The position numbers and the translations under genes are program-made. From contig JAKMDG010000562.1 in the NCBI GenBank assembly GCA_022428035.1, forward strand, positions 1 through 6,663: a stretch of DNA of 6,663 bases, written 5' to 3'. Numbering within the stretch: the stretch's first letter is position 1; each line of letters begins with the position of its first letter. Shown one piece after another: positions 1-6,143 of the stretch. The notes under the pieces were generated by a model. The model ran no database searches, was not told where the DNA came from, and worked only from the letters and a program-made list of their open reading frames with translations. Source of the DNA: Longimicrobiales bacterium. Its GTDB lineage: Bacteria > Gemmatimonadota > Gemmatimonadetes > Longimicrobiales > Gaopeijiaceae.

Positions 1-178
1 TACCGCCCCGGAGCACGAGATCGGCCCTCTCACCGAGGCCGACTAGTGCCGGGCTACCCTCGAGCGCCGGGCTACCACCGACGGTCGACCCCGCCACGAG
101 GTCGCCCACGAGGTTGGGCGCGGTGGCCACCGCAACTCCGGTCACTGTGGCATGACGGACGAATGAGCGTCGCTTCAT
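1..178 (-). CDS. Twin-arginine-exported protein, N-terminal part (possible amidohydrolase), runs off left edge
   Basis: An open frame of 59 codons runs from ATG at 178 to the window edge without a stop. It begins MKRRSFVRHATVTGVAVATA, which is a compact twin-arginine-like signal: an R-R-S-F-V core followed by a short Ala/Val-rich hydrophobic stretch. This suggests export of a folded, perhaps cofactor-bearing protein. A GGGAG Shine-Dalgarno candidate (plus-strand ctccc at 186-190) lies 7 bases before the start. After the signal come two copies of a G-S-P-A-L element, then E-R-A-D-L-V-L-R-G-G. That last motif resembles the start of the mature domain of many amidohydrolases (A-D-L-V-L-R-x-G). 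The family call rests on those ten residues only and is tentative; the presence of a secreted protein gene is much surer. It lies 48 bases downstream of the small gene at 227-484 on the same strand. Confidence 0.6.
   Translation of the reverse strand, partial: MKRRSFVRHATVTGVAVATAPNLVGDLVAGSTVGGSPALEGSPALVGLGERADLVLRGG
49..76. repeat. Short direct repeat (18-base period) inside the exported protein gene
   Basis: The ten bases ccgggctacc occur at 49-58 and again at 67-76, exactly 18 bases apart. They encode two consecutive G-S-P-A-L units just after the signal peptide. This looks like a small in-frame tandem duplication in a linker and has no evident regulatory role. Confidence 0.6.
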
Positions 179-226
179 CGGGATGCTCCCTGCACAAGGC
201 GTCGTGCGGGTCTGTGTGAGGGCATG

Positions 227-484
227 TCAGCCCCGCCGAACCCGGCCGGGCTCCAGACCACCCGAGTGCAGAATCTTCTGCTGCAATCGGCCAGCCTCCT
301 CTTCTGTAAAGTCGAGGACATGGCGGAGTGAGGCGTTGACTTCCTGGTACGTCTCGGAGGGAAAGTCGGTCCCCTCGGCGTGTGTGAGGGCTCCCTCGAG
401 CGCGGACATCTCACGCTCGGCCTTCTCTGCGGCGCGCCGCAGTCGGTTCAGAGCCTTGCGGGCTTCGGATTCGGCTGTTGTCAT
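227..484 (-). CDS. Small charged helical protein, unknown function
   Basis: An 85-residue protein starts at ATG 484 and ends at TGA 229-227. It is rich in Ala, Glu, Arg and Leu. Residues 1-35 and 47-72 look like amphipathic helices that could form a helical hairpin or coiled coil. It has no cysteine, no signal peptide and no membrane segment. I do not recognise the family. The composition is sensible for a soluble bacterial protein and the frame fills the gap between the divergent ypdA gene and the exported protein gene, which supports reality. Against it, no Shine-Dalgarno stands at normal spacing (a GGAGG lies 14 bases before the ATG). It may be co-transcribed with the gene at 1-178. Confidence 0.5.
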   Translation of the reverse strand: MTTAESEARKALNRLRRAAEKAEREMSALEGALTHAEGTDFPSETYQEVNASLRHVLDFTEEEAGRLQQKILHSGGLEPGRVRRG

Positions 485-546
485 GCTGGATTCTGCGACC
501 TCCGGCGCTCCCGGAACAGATGTCGGACGAGGGGTAACGTCCTGCC

Positions 547-1548
547 ATGAACGATAGATTCGAGATCATTGTAGTGGGCGCGGGCCCATGCGGAATCGCC
601 GTGGGAGCCGCAGCCGCCAAGGCAGGCGTGTCGTGTGCCCTTTTCGATCGGGGGTGCCTCACGAACTCTCTGATCGACTACCCCTATTACATGACCTTCT
701 TCAGCACGGCCATCATGCTGGAGGTTGGCGACGTTCCGTTCACAATACCGGACTCGAAACCGACACGACGGGAGGCCCTGGCCTACTACCGCAAGGTCGT
801 CGAACACTGGGACATCGACGTGCGCCAGTACGAAGAGGTGATCTCGATCTCGGGTTCGGAGGGAGACTTCACGGTCCGCACACGATCTCGTGACGGCGCG
901 GAGCACGACTACCAAACCGCTGCAGTCGTCGTCGCCACGGGAGGATTCCAGTCTCCGAACCATCTCGAAGTGCCCGGAGAGGAGCTGTCGAAGGTCCGCC
1001 ATTACTACCAGGAGCCGTATCCGTACTACGACCAGGAAGTGCTTGTCGTAGGTGCAGGCAACTCAGCCGTCGAAGCAGCCCTCGAGATGTATCGCAACGG
1101 CGTTCACGTCAGCCTGGTCCACTTCCTCGACACGATCGACCGCGGCGTGAAGCCATGGGTCGTTCCCGACATCACCAACCGCCTCGATCGTGGTGAAATC
1201 CCGGTGTACTGGAAACACCGCGTCGCGCGGGTGACTCCATCCAGCGTCGTGCTGCGCTCTGAAGACGACGGGTCGGAGACGAAAATTCCGAACGACTTCG
1301 TCGTCGCGATGACCGGGTGGCGCTCGGATCACAGCCAGCTCGTCGACCTCGGTGTGTCGATCAACGCAGAAACTGGAATCCCCGAGCATGACCCGGTGAC
1401 GATGATGACCGACGTCCCCGGGCTTTACATCGCGGGCGTCATCGCCGCCGGGCATAACGCCAACAAGATCTTCATCGAGAATGGACGCGAGCACGGGAAG
1501 TCGATTGTCGCCCACCGCCTGGTGGCCGCTGAGCCGAACGACATATGA
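547..1548 (+). CDS. ypdA: YpdA-family flavin-dependent NAD(P)H oxidoreductase (putative bacillithiol disulfide reductase)
   Basis: The 333-residue protein has the thioredoxin-reductase-like two-dinucleotide-fold layout. An FAD-binding G-A-G-P-C-G motif lies at residues 11-16, the second-domain NAD(P)H motif G-A-G-N-S-A at 169-174, an A-T-G-G element at 130-133, and a C-terminal FAD-contact region containing I-A-G-V-I-A-A-G-H-N near residue 295. It lacks the CxxC of true thioredoxin reductase. Cys15, inside the first glycine motif, matches the single conserved cysteine of YpdA (Bdr), which in Staphylococcus reduces oxidised bacillithiol. Length fits the family. The cytoplasmic role is inferred to be recycling a low-molecular-weight thiol; whether this organism makes bacillithiol cannot be seen here. 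A GAGGGG at 529-534 is a somewhat distant ribosome site. The stop overlaps the next start (ATGA, 1545-1548), indicating translational coupling. Confidence 0.88.
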   Translation: MNDRFEIIVVGAGPCGIAVGAAAAKAGVSCALFDRGCLTNSLIDYPYYMTFFSTAIMLEVGDVPFTIPDSKPTRREALAYYRKVVEHWDIDVRQYEEVISISGSEGDFTVRTRSRDGAEHDYQTAAVVVATGGFQSPNHLEVPGEELSKVRHYYQEPYPYYDQEVLVVGAGNSAVEAALEMYRNGVHVSLVHFLDTIDRGVKPWVVPDITNRLDRGEIPVYWKHRVARVTPSSVVLRSEDDGSETKIPNDFVVAMTGWRSDHSQLVDLGVSINAETGIPEHDPVTMMTDVPGLYIAGVIAAGHNANKIFIENGREHGKSIVAHRLVAAEPNDI

Positions 1549-2108
1549 AGGCCCGTCAGGTACCTGATTGGCTCCTCAGCGCCCGATCCGGATGGACCTG
1601 GACAGGGGAGCAGAGGCCACCCTGGGCGGAGGAAACGAAGCCCGGTCAGGAATCGGTATGGGACTACCCCCGCCCGCCGCGGCTCGCACCGGACACACGT
1701 CGCGTCATCGTGCGAGACGGCGACTGCGTCATCGCGGACACGTCCCGTGCGGTGCGTGTCCTCGAGACGGCGAGCCCCCCGACCGTCTACATCCCGCGTG
1801 AAGACATCGACGAAGACATGCTTCGGCCCGAGGCAGGCTCGAGCCTCTGCGAGTGGAAGGGTCCAGCCACGTACTGGACGATCGAGCTCCCGAATGGCAC
1901 GCGCCACGAACAGGTCGGGTGGTCCTATGAACAGCCGTTTCCCGAGTTCGAGACCATTGGGGGATACCTGTCCTTCTATCCGGCCCGGCTGGAATGCACG
2001 ATCGACGGGGAACGAGTGAGCCCTCAACCCGGCGGCTTCTACGGCGGCTGGATCACCAGCGAGGTGATCGGCCCCGTCAAAGGCACGGCGGGCTCGACAG
2101 GCTGGTGA
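1545..2108 (+). CDS. DUF427 family protein
   Basis: The 187-residue protein carries the signature of the DUF427 family: S-S-L-C-E-W-K-G-P-A-T-Y-W at residues 99-111, preceded by a V-Y-I-P-R-E-D-I segment near 81-88 and followed by F-E-T-I-G-G-Y-L-S-F-Y-P near 143-154. These small mostly beta-strand proteins have no settled biochemical function. The N-terminal stretch of about 50 residues (Trp- and Pro-rich) precedes the usual core. There is no signal peptide or membrane segment, so it is probably cytoplasmic. Its ATG overlaps the ypdA stop by four bases, so the two are almost certainly one operon. This suggests, but does not show, a role linked to thiol or flavin redox. Family assignment is firm; function is unknown. 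Confidence 0.85.
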   Translation: MKARQVPDWLLSARSGWTWTGEQRPPWAEETKPGQESVWDYPRPPRLAPDTRRVIVRDGDCVIADTSRAVRVLETASPPTVYIPREDIDEDMLRPEAGSSLCEWKGPATYWTIELPNGTRHEQVGWSYEQPFPEFETIGGYLSFYPARLECTIDGERVSPQPGGFYGGWITSEVIGPVKGTAGSTGW

Positions 2109-2129
2109 GACCGCCAACGCCTGGCTCGA

Positions 2130-2147
2130 CTCGGAGGCCTGTCCGAG
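2130..2147 (+). terminator. Weak hairpin after the ypdA-DUF427 operon
   Basis: CTCGGA (2130-2135) and TCCGAG (2142-2147) form a 6-bp stem with a 6-base loop, 21 bases after the DUF427 stop. It could end the operon, but no T-run follows, so the call is weak. Confidence 0.3.
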
Positions 2148-2216
2148 CGAACGGAACCGGCGTAGGCTGACCAGAGTTTCTGAACAATGCTGATGATGGC
2201 TGCCGGGAGTGTGACG

Positions 2217-2864
2217 ATGCGCCGATCGAGTGCGTTCGTACTGATAGGGGTGTTGGGGATGGTAGGCTGCGCCGGGGACGAGACGGCGCAGGGCGAGATG
2301 ATGCAGGATTCGCCGCAGGAGGTCGTCTTCGGTCCAGCCGATGGTGTGGAGCTGCCCGGGATCGACCTGGAGCGGGTACAGGCGGGTCAGACCGCTCCTG
2401 ATTTCACGCTGGCATCGCTGGCGGGGCCGCCACTGACACTCTCCGACTTCCGCGGGGAAAAGAACGTGGTTCTCGTCTTCTACCGGGGACACTGGTGACC
2501 ATACTGCGCTCAGCAGCTCGGTGAGCTGCAAGAACTTCTTTCAGAAGAACAGCGGGCCACGACGGAGATCATCGCGCTCTCATCCGACGATCCATCTGAT
2601 CTACAGCTCATGGTCGACCGTGTCGCAGAGGAGAACGAAGGCCTGATGCTGAACTATACGCTCCTCTCAGACCCCGGAGCTGCCGTCATCAACCGCTACG
2701 GGTTGTACAACCAGGACGACCCACGGGGTCGGGCGATTCCTCATCCGACGACGTACGTGATCGGGATGGACGGCGTCATCCACTGGAAGATGACCGAGGT
2801 GAACTATCGAATCCGTCCGGAGAACGAGGACGTTCTCGCAGCACTCGCCGAACTGCAGAACTGA
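2217..2864 (+). CDS. Peroxiredoxin-like (AhpC/TSA, redoxin) lipoprotein selenoprotein, UxxC active site, TGA read as Sec
   Basis: Read through the TGA at 2496-2498, this is one 215-residue protein. Residues 1-17 are a signal peptide (R-R, then a hydrophobic core) ending in M-V-G-C, a lipobox-like site with Cys18 as lipidated residue, so it should be membrane-anchored outside the cytoplasm. After a flexible acidic linker, the AhpC/TSA domain begins near residue 57 with A-P-D-F-T-L (60-65). The active site F-Y-R-G-H-W-U-P-Y-C has Sec94 at the position of the first Cys of the usual W-C-P-Y-C, and Cys97 remains. Downstream, A-L-S-S-D-D-P and P-T-T-Y-V-I continue the fold without a break, arguing against a pseudogene. 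The likely activity is thiol-dependent peroxide or disulfide reduction. The start at 2217 is chosen for GGGAG at 2205-2209; an in-frame ATG at 2187 is the alternative. Conventional calling would split it into 2187-2498 and 2610-2864. Confidence 0.88.
2496..2498 (+). other. Selenocysteine codon (TGA) in the peroxiredoxin-like gene
   Basis: The in-frame TGA sits exactly where homologous AhpC/TSA proteins of the G-x-W-C-P-Y-C type have the first cysteine. The same frame continues with the resolving cysteine and the rest of the domain to a true stop at 2862-2864. The window also contains a Sec-containing selD, which shows that the organism decodes TGA as Sec. Confidence 0.88.
2513..2529 (+). promoter_or_regulatory. 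Bacterial SECIS hairpin for the peroxiredoxin-like Sec codon
   Basis: GCAGCTC (2513-2519) and GAGCTGC (2523-2529) form a perfect 7-bp stem closed by a GGT loop (2520-2522). The stem begins 14 bases after the TGA and the loop lies 21 bases after it. A stem of this size with G and U in a small apical loop at this distance is what SelB recognises in known bacterial selenoprotein mRNAs such as E. coli fdhF, whose loop also begins GGU. The element is inside the coding region and encodes Q-Q-L-G-E-L. Confidence 0.8.
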
Positions 2865-2885
2865 TTCGGGGCAACCGGGACTGAT

Positions 2886-4013
2886 CTAGCTCGGTACCCT
2901 GACTGTCCGGTCCCCAAGCAGGACTTCGCTCACCCCACGTCGCACATACCCCATCGCCAGAACGCCCTCCACCTTCGGCGACTGCACCACCGACGTGAGT
3001 CGACCGACGACCTTGCCCGAGCCATCAGTCGCAAGGAGTTCGGCACCCTTCGCAGGCGCAGGTACGTCGCCGAGTTCGAGGACGCAGAGTTGCCGGTTTA
3101 CGTGCCCACGGTCACGGATCCGGACGATCACCTCCTGCCCGGTGTAGCACCCCTTCGTCTGATCGATTGCCCGCTCGACGATACCAGCCTCAGGCGGGAG
3201 GGTGGCCTCGTCCATGTCCGTGCCGAACACAGGGCGGCCCGCCTCGACACGGAGCGTTGCCCAGACCCCCAGACCCGCAGGAGTCGCACCATCGGCGACG
3301 AGCGCAGCCCACAAGGCACGCACCCCGCTGACAGGCCCGAAGACGGTCCAAGCATCGGGCCACACTTCTTCTGTCCGGGTGACCAACAGCCCCGCCAACG
3401 ACGCGCCGTCTTCCGCGCTCGGAGTCCCGGTCGCAACCCAGGCTCCCTCCTGTGTCGTCTCGAGCGCGGTCGGCTCGACGCGCAGACCGAGTGCGAGTCG
3501 GGTCACCGCAGCGACCGCCTCCGGACCGACGACAGAGATGGAGGCCGTACACGCCGAGACGTCGTTCGCAGCGGCAAACCGGGGCGGAAGAAAGCGCCCG
3601 AAGTGCTCGAGAAGCCCAGCAAGCCCGGCAACCGGTACGTCGAGCAGATAGGACTCGGTTTCGGAGTCGCCGAGGCGATACGCCCAGAGGTCGGAGATCA
3701 TCTTCCCCTTGGGCGTCAGGACGGCATGATACGTTCCGACACCGCTCACGACCTCCCCTGCCCCCGACGGCACCTCGGGCATACGCCCCGTCAGGACACC
3801 ATTCAACATCTGACCGGGAGACCGCCCAGAAACGACCAGACGAGCCCGATGGCTGCGGTCAAAGACCGCCGTCGACTCCGTCGCCGCACGATACTCGGCA
3901 GAGGGATCTCCGAAATGGCGCACCGATGTCCGACCGTGATACTCGGTCGCGATGCCACCCGCGTCGAGCAGGCTCGGAAGGAGCGGGCTGGCCACGCCAG
4001 CCGGGTCGATCAC
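2886..4013 (-). CDS. ygfZ: YgfZ/GcvT-family folate-binding protein (Fe-S cluster maintenance)
   Basis: The 375-residue protein has the aminomethyltransferase (GcvT-like) fold. It carries the diagnostic YgfZ motif K-G-C-Y-T-G-Q-E, with Cys289 as the conserved cysteine, followed by the R-x-R-G-H-V-N-R region. YgfZ and its mitochondrial relatives bind tetrahydrofolate and help keep certain Fe-S enzymes (for example MiaB) working under oxidative stress; they are not glycine-cleavage enzymes. Length fits the family, and the protein is cytoplasmic with no signal. The start is GTG at 4013, with a strong GGAGGG five bases upstream (plus-strand 4019-4024). It overlaps the stop of the upstream SirB1-like gene by four bases (GTGA). 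Its stop lies only 21 bases from the convergent stop of the selenoprotein gene, and I see no clear terminator in that gap. Confidence 0.9.
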   Translation of the reverse strand: MIDPAGVASPLLPSLLDAGGIATEYHGRTSVRHFGDPSAEYRAATESTAVFDRSHRARLVVSGRSPGQMLNGVLTGRMPEVPSGAGEVVSGVGTYHAVLTPKGKMISDLWAYRLGDSETESYLLDVPVAGLAGLLEHFGRFLPPRFAAANDVSACTASISVVGPEAVAAVTRLALGLRVEPTALETTQEGAWVATGTPSAEDGASLAGLLVTRTEEVWPDAWTVFGPVSGVRALWAALVADGATPAGLGVWATLRVEAGRPVFGTDMDEATLPPEAGIVERAIDQTKGCYTGQEVIVRIRDRGHVNRQLCVLELGDVPAPAKGAELLATDGSGKVVGRLTSVVQSPKVEGVLAMGYVRRGVSEVLLGDRTVRVPS

Positions 4014-4897
4014 TCCAGCCCTCCGTCGCCGTCATACCGGCCGGCCCGAAGCTCCCGCACGATGTCCTGAACATGTCCGCGATCGTCAGCAGACGGAGAG
4101 ACCCGGAGATACGCCTCGAGCTGACGAGCCGCGTCCTCGTGACGTCCGAGGCGTGCCAGCAGGATACCCCGTGCCCGACTCTCGGTTGGTGACGTCGGCG
4201 AAATCATCAGCAGTCGCTCGACGACCCCGAGTGCGCGCCGGTCATCACCGATCTTCGTATAGATACCCTTCAGGTTCGTCAGCAGACGCGTGAGCATGTC
4301 ACGTTTGGAGGCCGGCCGAAGGAAGTCCTCACGCATGGCGACTGCACCGCCATACGCCTGATCCAGAAGCTGCTGCGCCTCGTCCTCGAAGCGGATCTTC
4401 CCTTTATCGAACGGATCGATGAGAAGGAGCACCTCGCTGCCCGAGTAACGGATGAGGAAGTGACCGGGAAAGTTCACGCCTTCCAGGGGCAGGTCGAGAC
4501 GCCATCCGATTTCGAGAAGTACGATCCCGAGCGTGAGCGGAATACCCACGCCACGGTCGAGCACGTCATTCAGAAACGAATTTCGCGGGTCGTAATACGC
4601 CGCTTGGTTGCCGGCGTATTTTCGCCGCTCGAAGAGCGTCCTGAGCAGATCATTGAGGACGACGAGCGGAGCCGTCTCGTTCGCCAACCGATCCTTCACC
4701 TCTTCGGCAACCTGATCGAGACGAGCCAGGTAGAGATCCACCGATAGCTGAGGGTATTCCTCCGCAGCGATCAACAGGCTCGCACGGCCGAGATCGAGCT
4801 CCGCCTCAGAGCGCGATAGCTCGTCCGCAAGCATGTGTCGTGGCGATCGTTGTGGTGCGTTCAAGAGATCCGTTTCCGTCTCGTCCGGTCTTCCCAC
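4010..4897 (-). CDS. SirB1 family protein: transglutaminase-like domain plus TPR repeats
   Basis: The 295-residue protein has the SirB1 (UPF0162-type) domain at about residues 30-190. Visible signature pieces are Y-Y-D-P-R-N-S-F-L-N at 101-110, R-G-V-G-I-P-L-T-L-G at 115-124, G-V-N-F-P-G-H-F-L-I-R at 140-150, and an L-I-D-P-F-D-K-G segment near 159-166. The C-terminal part (about 205-280) contains TPR-like helices, with A-R-L-G-R-H-E-D-A-A-R in the last one. The molecular function of this family is not settled; the fold is transglutaminase-like. It is probably cytoplasmic. The GTG at 4897 gives the longest frame; ATG at 4834 is an alternative that keeps the domain, and neither has a good ribosome site. 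It is translationally coupled to ygfZ downstream and divergent from selD. Confidence 0.85.
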   Translation of the reverse strand: MGRPDETETDLLNAPQRSPRHMLADELSRSEAELDLGRASLLIAAEEYPQLSVDLYLARLDQVAEEVKDRLANETAPLVVLNDLLRTLFERRKYAGNQAAYYDPRNSFLNDVLDRGVGIPLTLGIVLLEIGWRLDLPLEGVNFPGHFLIRYSGSEVLLLIDPFDKGKIRFEDEAQQLLDQAYGGAVAMREDFLRPASKRDMLTRLLTNLKGIYTKIGDDRRALGVVERLLMISPTSPTESRARGILLARLGRHEDAARQLEAYLRVSPSADDRGHVQDIVRELRAGRYDGDGGLE

Positions 4898-4990
4898 GTC
4901 GGCGATGAGACGCAGGCTCTTCCCTTACCCGTGGACGCCACCGTGTTTCCGATCGACTTTAGGCTTCGACTCAAGCACTCACGCCCAGCG

Positions 4991-4996
4991 AGGAGA
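4991..4996 (+). promoter_or_regulatory. Ribosome binding site that fixes the true selD start
   Basis: AGGAGA at 4991-4996 stands four bases before ATG 5001, an excellent Shine-Dalgarno. The downstream in-frame ATG at 5085 has none (the preceding bases are cgtgtaaactcggc). This supports translation starting at 5001 and passing through the TGA at 5067. Confidence 0.8.
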
Positions 4997-5000
4997 CCAC

Positions 5001-6062
5001 ATGGCAGAAGAGCCACGGGACAAGAGGCCGGAGATCCGGCTGTCCCAGCTCAGTCATGGCGCCGGTTGAGCGTGTAAACTCGGCATGTCCGAGCTGACGC
5101 AGGTTCTGCGTCACGTGCTCCCCGTCGACGATCCGAACGTCCTGGTCGGCCACATCACCGGAGACGACGCTGCGGTATACCGTCTCTCCGATGATCGTGC
5201 GCTGGTCGTGACCGCCGATTTTTTCACGCCCATCGTCGACGATCCGTACGACTTCGGCCGGATCGCCGCGACCAATGCCCTCTCGGACATCTATGCGATG
5301 GGGGCCCGGCCGCTCTTTGTCCTCAATCTCGTGGGCTTTCCCCGAACGCTTCTCTCGGAGGGGATCCTGGATGAGATCATGCGCGGCGGATCAGACGTCA
5401 CGCGGGCTGTGGGCGTGCCCACGCTCGGGGGTCACAGCATCGACGACGCGGAACCGAAGTATGGTCTCGTCGCGATCGGAGAGGTGAATCCAGCGCGCAT
5501 GGTGACGAACGCCTCGGCCCAGCCTGGAGACGTACTGGTTCTCACCAAGCCGATCGGATCGGGTGTGATCGCAACCGCAATCAAGAAGGGTGCCGCTGCA
5601 GACGATGTGATCGCCACGGCAGTCGAGGTGATGACCACGCTGAACGCAGATGCAGCGGACATCATGACAGAGGCCGGCGTCACGGCGGGGACCGACGTCA
5701 CAGGCTTCGGGCTCCTGGGACATCTTCGCACCATGCTGCGCGCATCCGGTGTTTCTGCCGAAATCGATGCCGCCGCCGTACCCCTGCTCCCCGGTGCACG
5801 GGAACTCGCCGACGCAGGTCTCGTACCGGGTGGATCGAAGCGAAACCTCGAGGACGTGTCGGCAGATGTCAGCTTCGCCGAATCCGTCGACGACGTCTCC
5901 CGAATCCTGCTCGCAGATGCTCAGACCTCCGGTGGCCTCCTCATGGCCGTGCCGTCGGACCGCGCGGGCGATGTGGTCGCACAGCTGGAGGGCGCAGCGC
6001 CAGCGGCCTCGATCGTGGGTCGGGTCGTGACGGGCGTCGCAGGGTCAATACGGGTCGAATAG
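5001..6062 (+). CDS. selD: Selenide, water dikinase (selenophosphate synthetase), itself a selenoprotein; TGA at 5067-5069 read as Sec
   Basis: SelD makes selenophosphate from selenide and ATP, the selenium donor for Sec-tRNA and selenouridine. Read from ATG 5001 through the TGA, the product is 353 residues, the usual SelD length. The N-terminus R-L-S-Q-L-S-H-G-A-G-U-A-C-K matches the family's R-L-T-x-x-S-H-G-A-G-C-G-C-K loop, placing Sec23 at the catalytic Cys position (Cys17 of E. coli), with Cys25 and the catalytic Lys26 kept. Further family motifs are G-D-D-A-A-V-Y near 54-60, T-A-D-F-F with Asp73, N-A-L-S-D-I-Y-A-M-G with Asp96, G-G-H-S-I at 143-147, T-D-V-T-G-F-G-L-L-G-H with Asp232, and a D-A-Q-T-S-G-G-L-L variant of D-P-Q-T-S-G-G. 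A start at 5085, as normal gene calling would give, loses the active-site loop. It is transcribed alone, divergent from the SirB1 gene, 103 bases away. Confidence 0.95.
5067..5069 (+). other. Selenocysteine codon (TGA) at the SelD catalytic position
   Basis: The TGA lies between G-A-G and A-C-K in the glycine-rich catalytic loop, exactly where SelD proteins carry either Cys or Sec. The frame upstream (22 codons, with its own ribosome site) and downstream both match the family. Confidence 0.93.
5070..5100 (+). promoter_or_regulatory. Bacterial SECIS hairpin in selD
   Basis: Immediately after the TGA, CTCGG (5079-5083) pairs perfectly with CCGAG (5089-5093) around a CATGT loop (5084-5088). Below it, GCGT (5070-5073) pairs with ACGC (5097-5100) across an internal loop of 5 and 3 bases. 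A two-part stem with a small apical loop directly 3' of the Sec codon matches bacterial SECIS architecture. The loop is about 14 bases from the TGA, at the short end of what is usual. The in-frame ATG 5085 lies in the loop. Confidence 0.7.
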
Positions 6063-6064
6063 GC

Positions 6065-6097
6065 AGAGGCCGGGCGGAACGTTCCCACCCGGCCTCT
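6065..6097. terminator. Strong hairpin between convergent selD and lon
   Basis: AGAGGCCGGG (6065-6074) pairs perfectly with CCCGGCCTCT (6088-6097), a 10-bp GC-rich stem. Three inner pairs (6076-6078 with 6083-6085) leave an ACGT loop. It starts two bases after the selD stop and lies between convergent genes, so it may act for either strand. No T-run follows on the plus strand. A smaller bulged hairpin (6116-6133) lies nearer the lon stop. Confidence 0.6.
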
Positions 6098-6143
6098 CGC
6101 TATCGACCGCCTGCACGGAGCCTTGCTGGTCCGTAGCCTCCCG

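Noticed and set aside
178..229. The stop of the small minus-strand gene is TGA and lies in the same frame as the next gene, so a third Sec readthrough could be imagined.
   Set aside because: The linking codons match no redox motif. The downstream gene starts with its own ribosome site and a clear twin-arginine signal that must be N-terminal, so the shared frame is coincidental.
1425..2531. A 368-codon open frame on the minus strand.
   Set aside because: It runs antisense across ypdA, the DUF427 gene and the selenoprotein gene, all of which have recognised motifs. Its product is rich in Arg, His and Pro with no recognisable domain, typical of a GC-rich shadow frame.
2187..2864. The split peroxiredoxin-like gene as a pseudogene broken by a nonsense mutation.
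   Set aside because: The only interruption is TGA, at the catalytic Cys position, with a SECIS-like hairpin following and an intact frame to the end, in a genome with a Sec-type selD.
3090..4070. A 326-codon plus-strand open frame.
   Set aside because: It is antisense to ygfZ, which has its diagnostic motif. The product is extremely Arg/Pro-rich and has no fold-like pattern.
4898..5000. Search for a divergent promoter pair or a regulatory RNA between the SirB1 gene and selD.
   Set aside because: No paired -35/-10 elements or convincing riboswitch-like fold were visible beyond a lone TAGGCT and the selD ribosome site.
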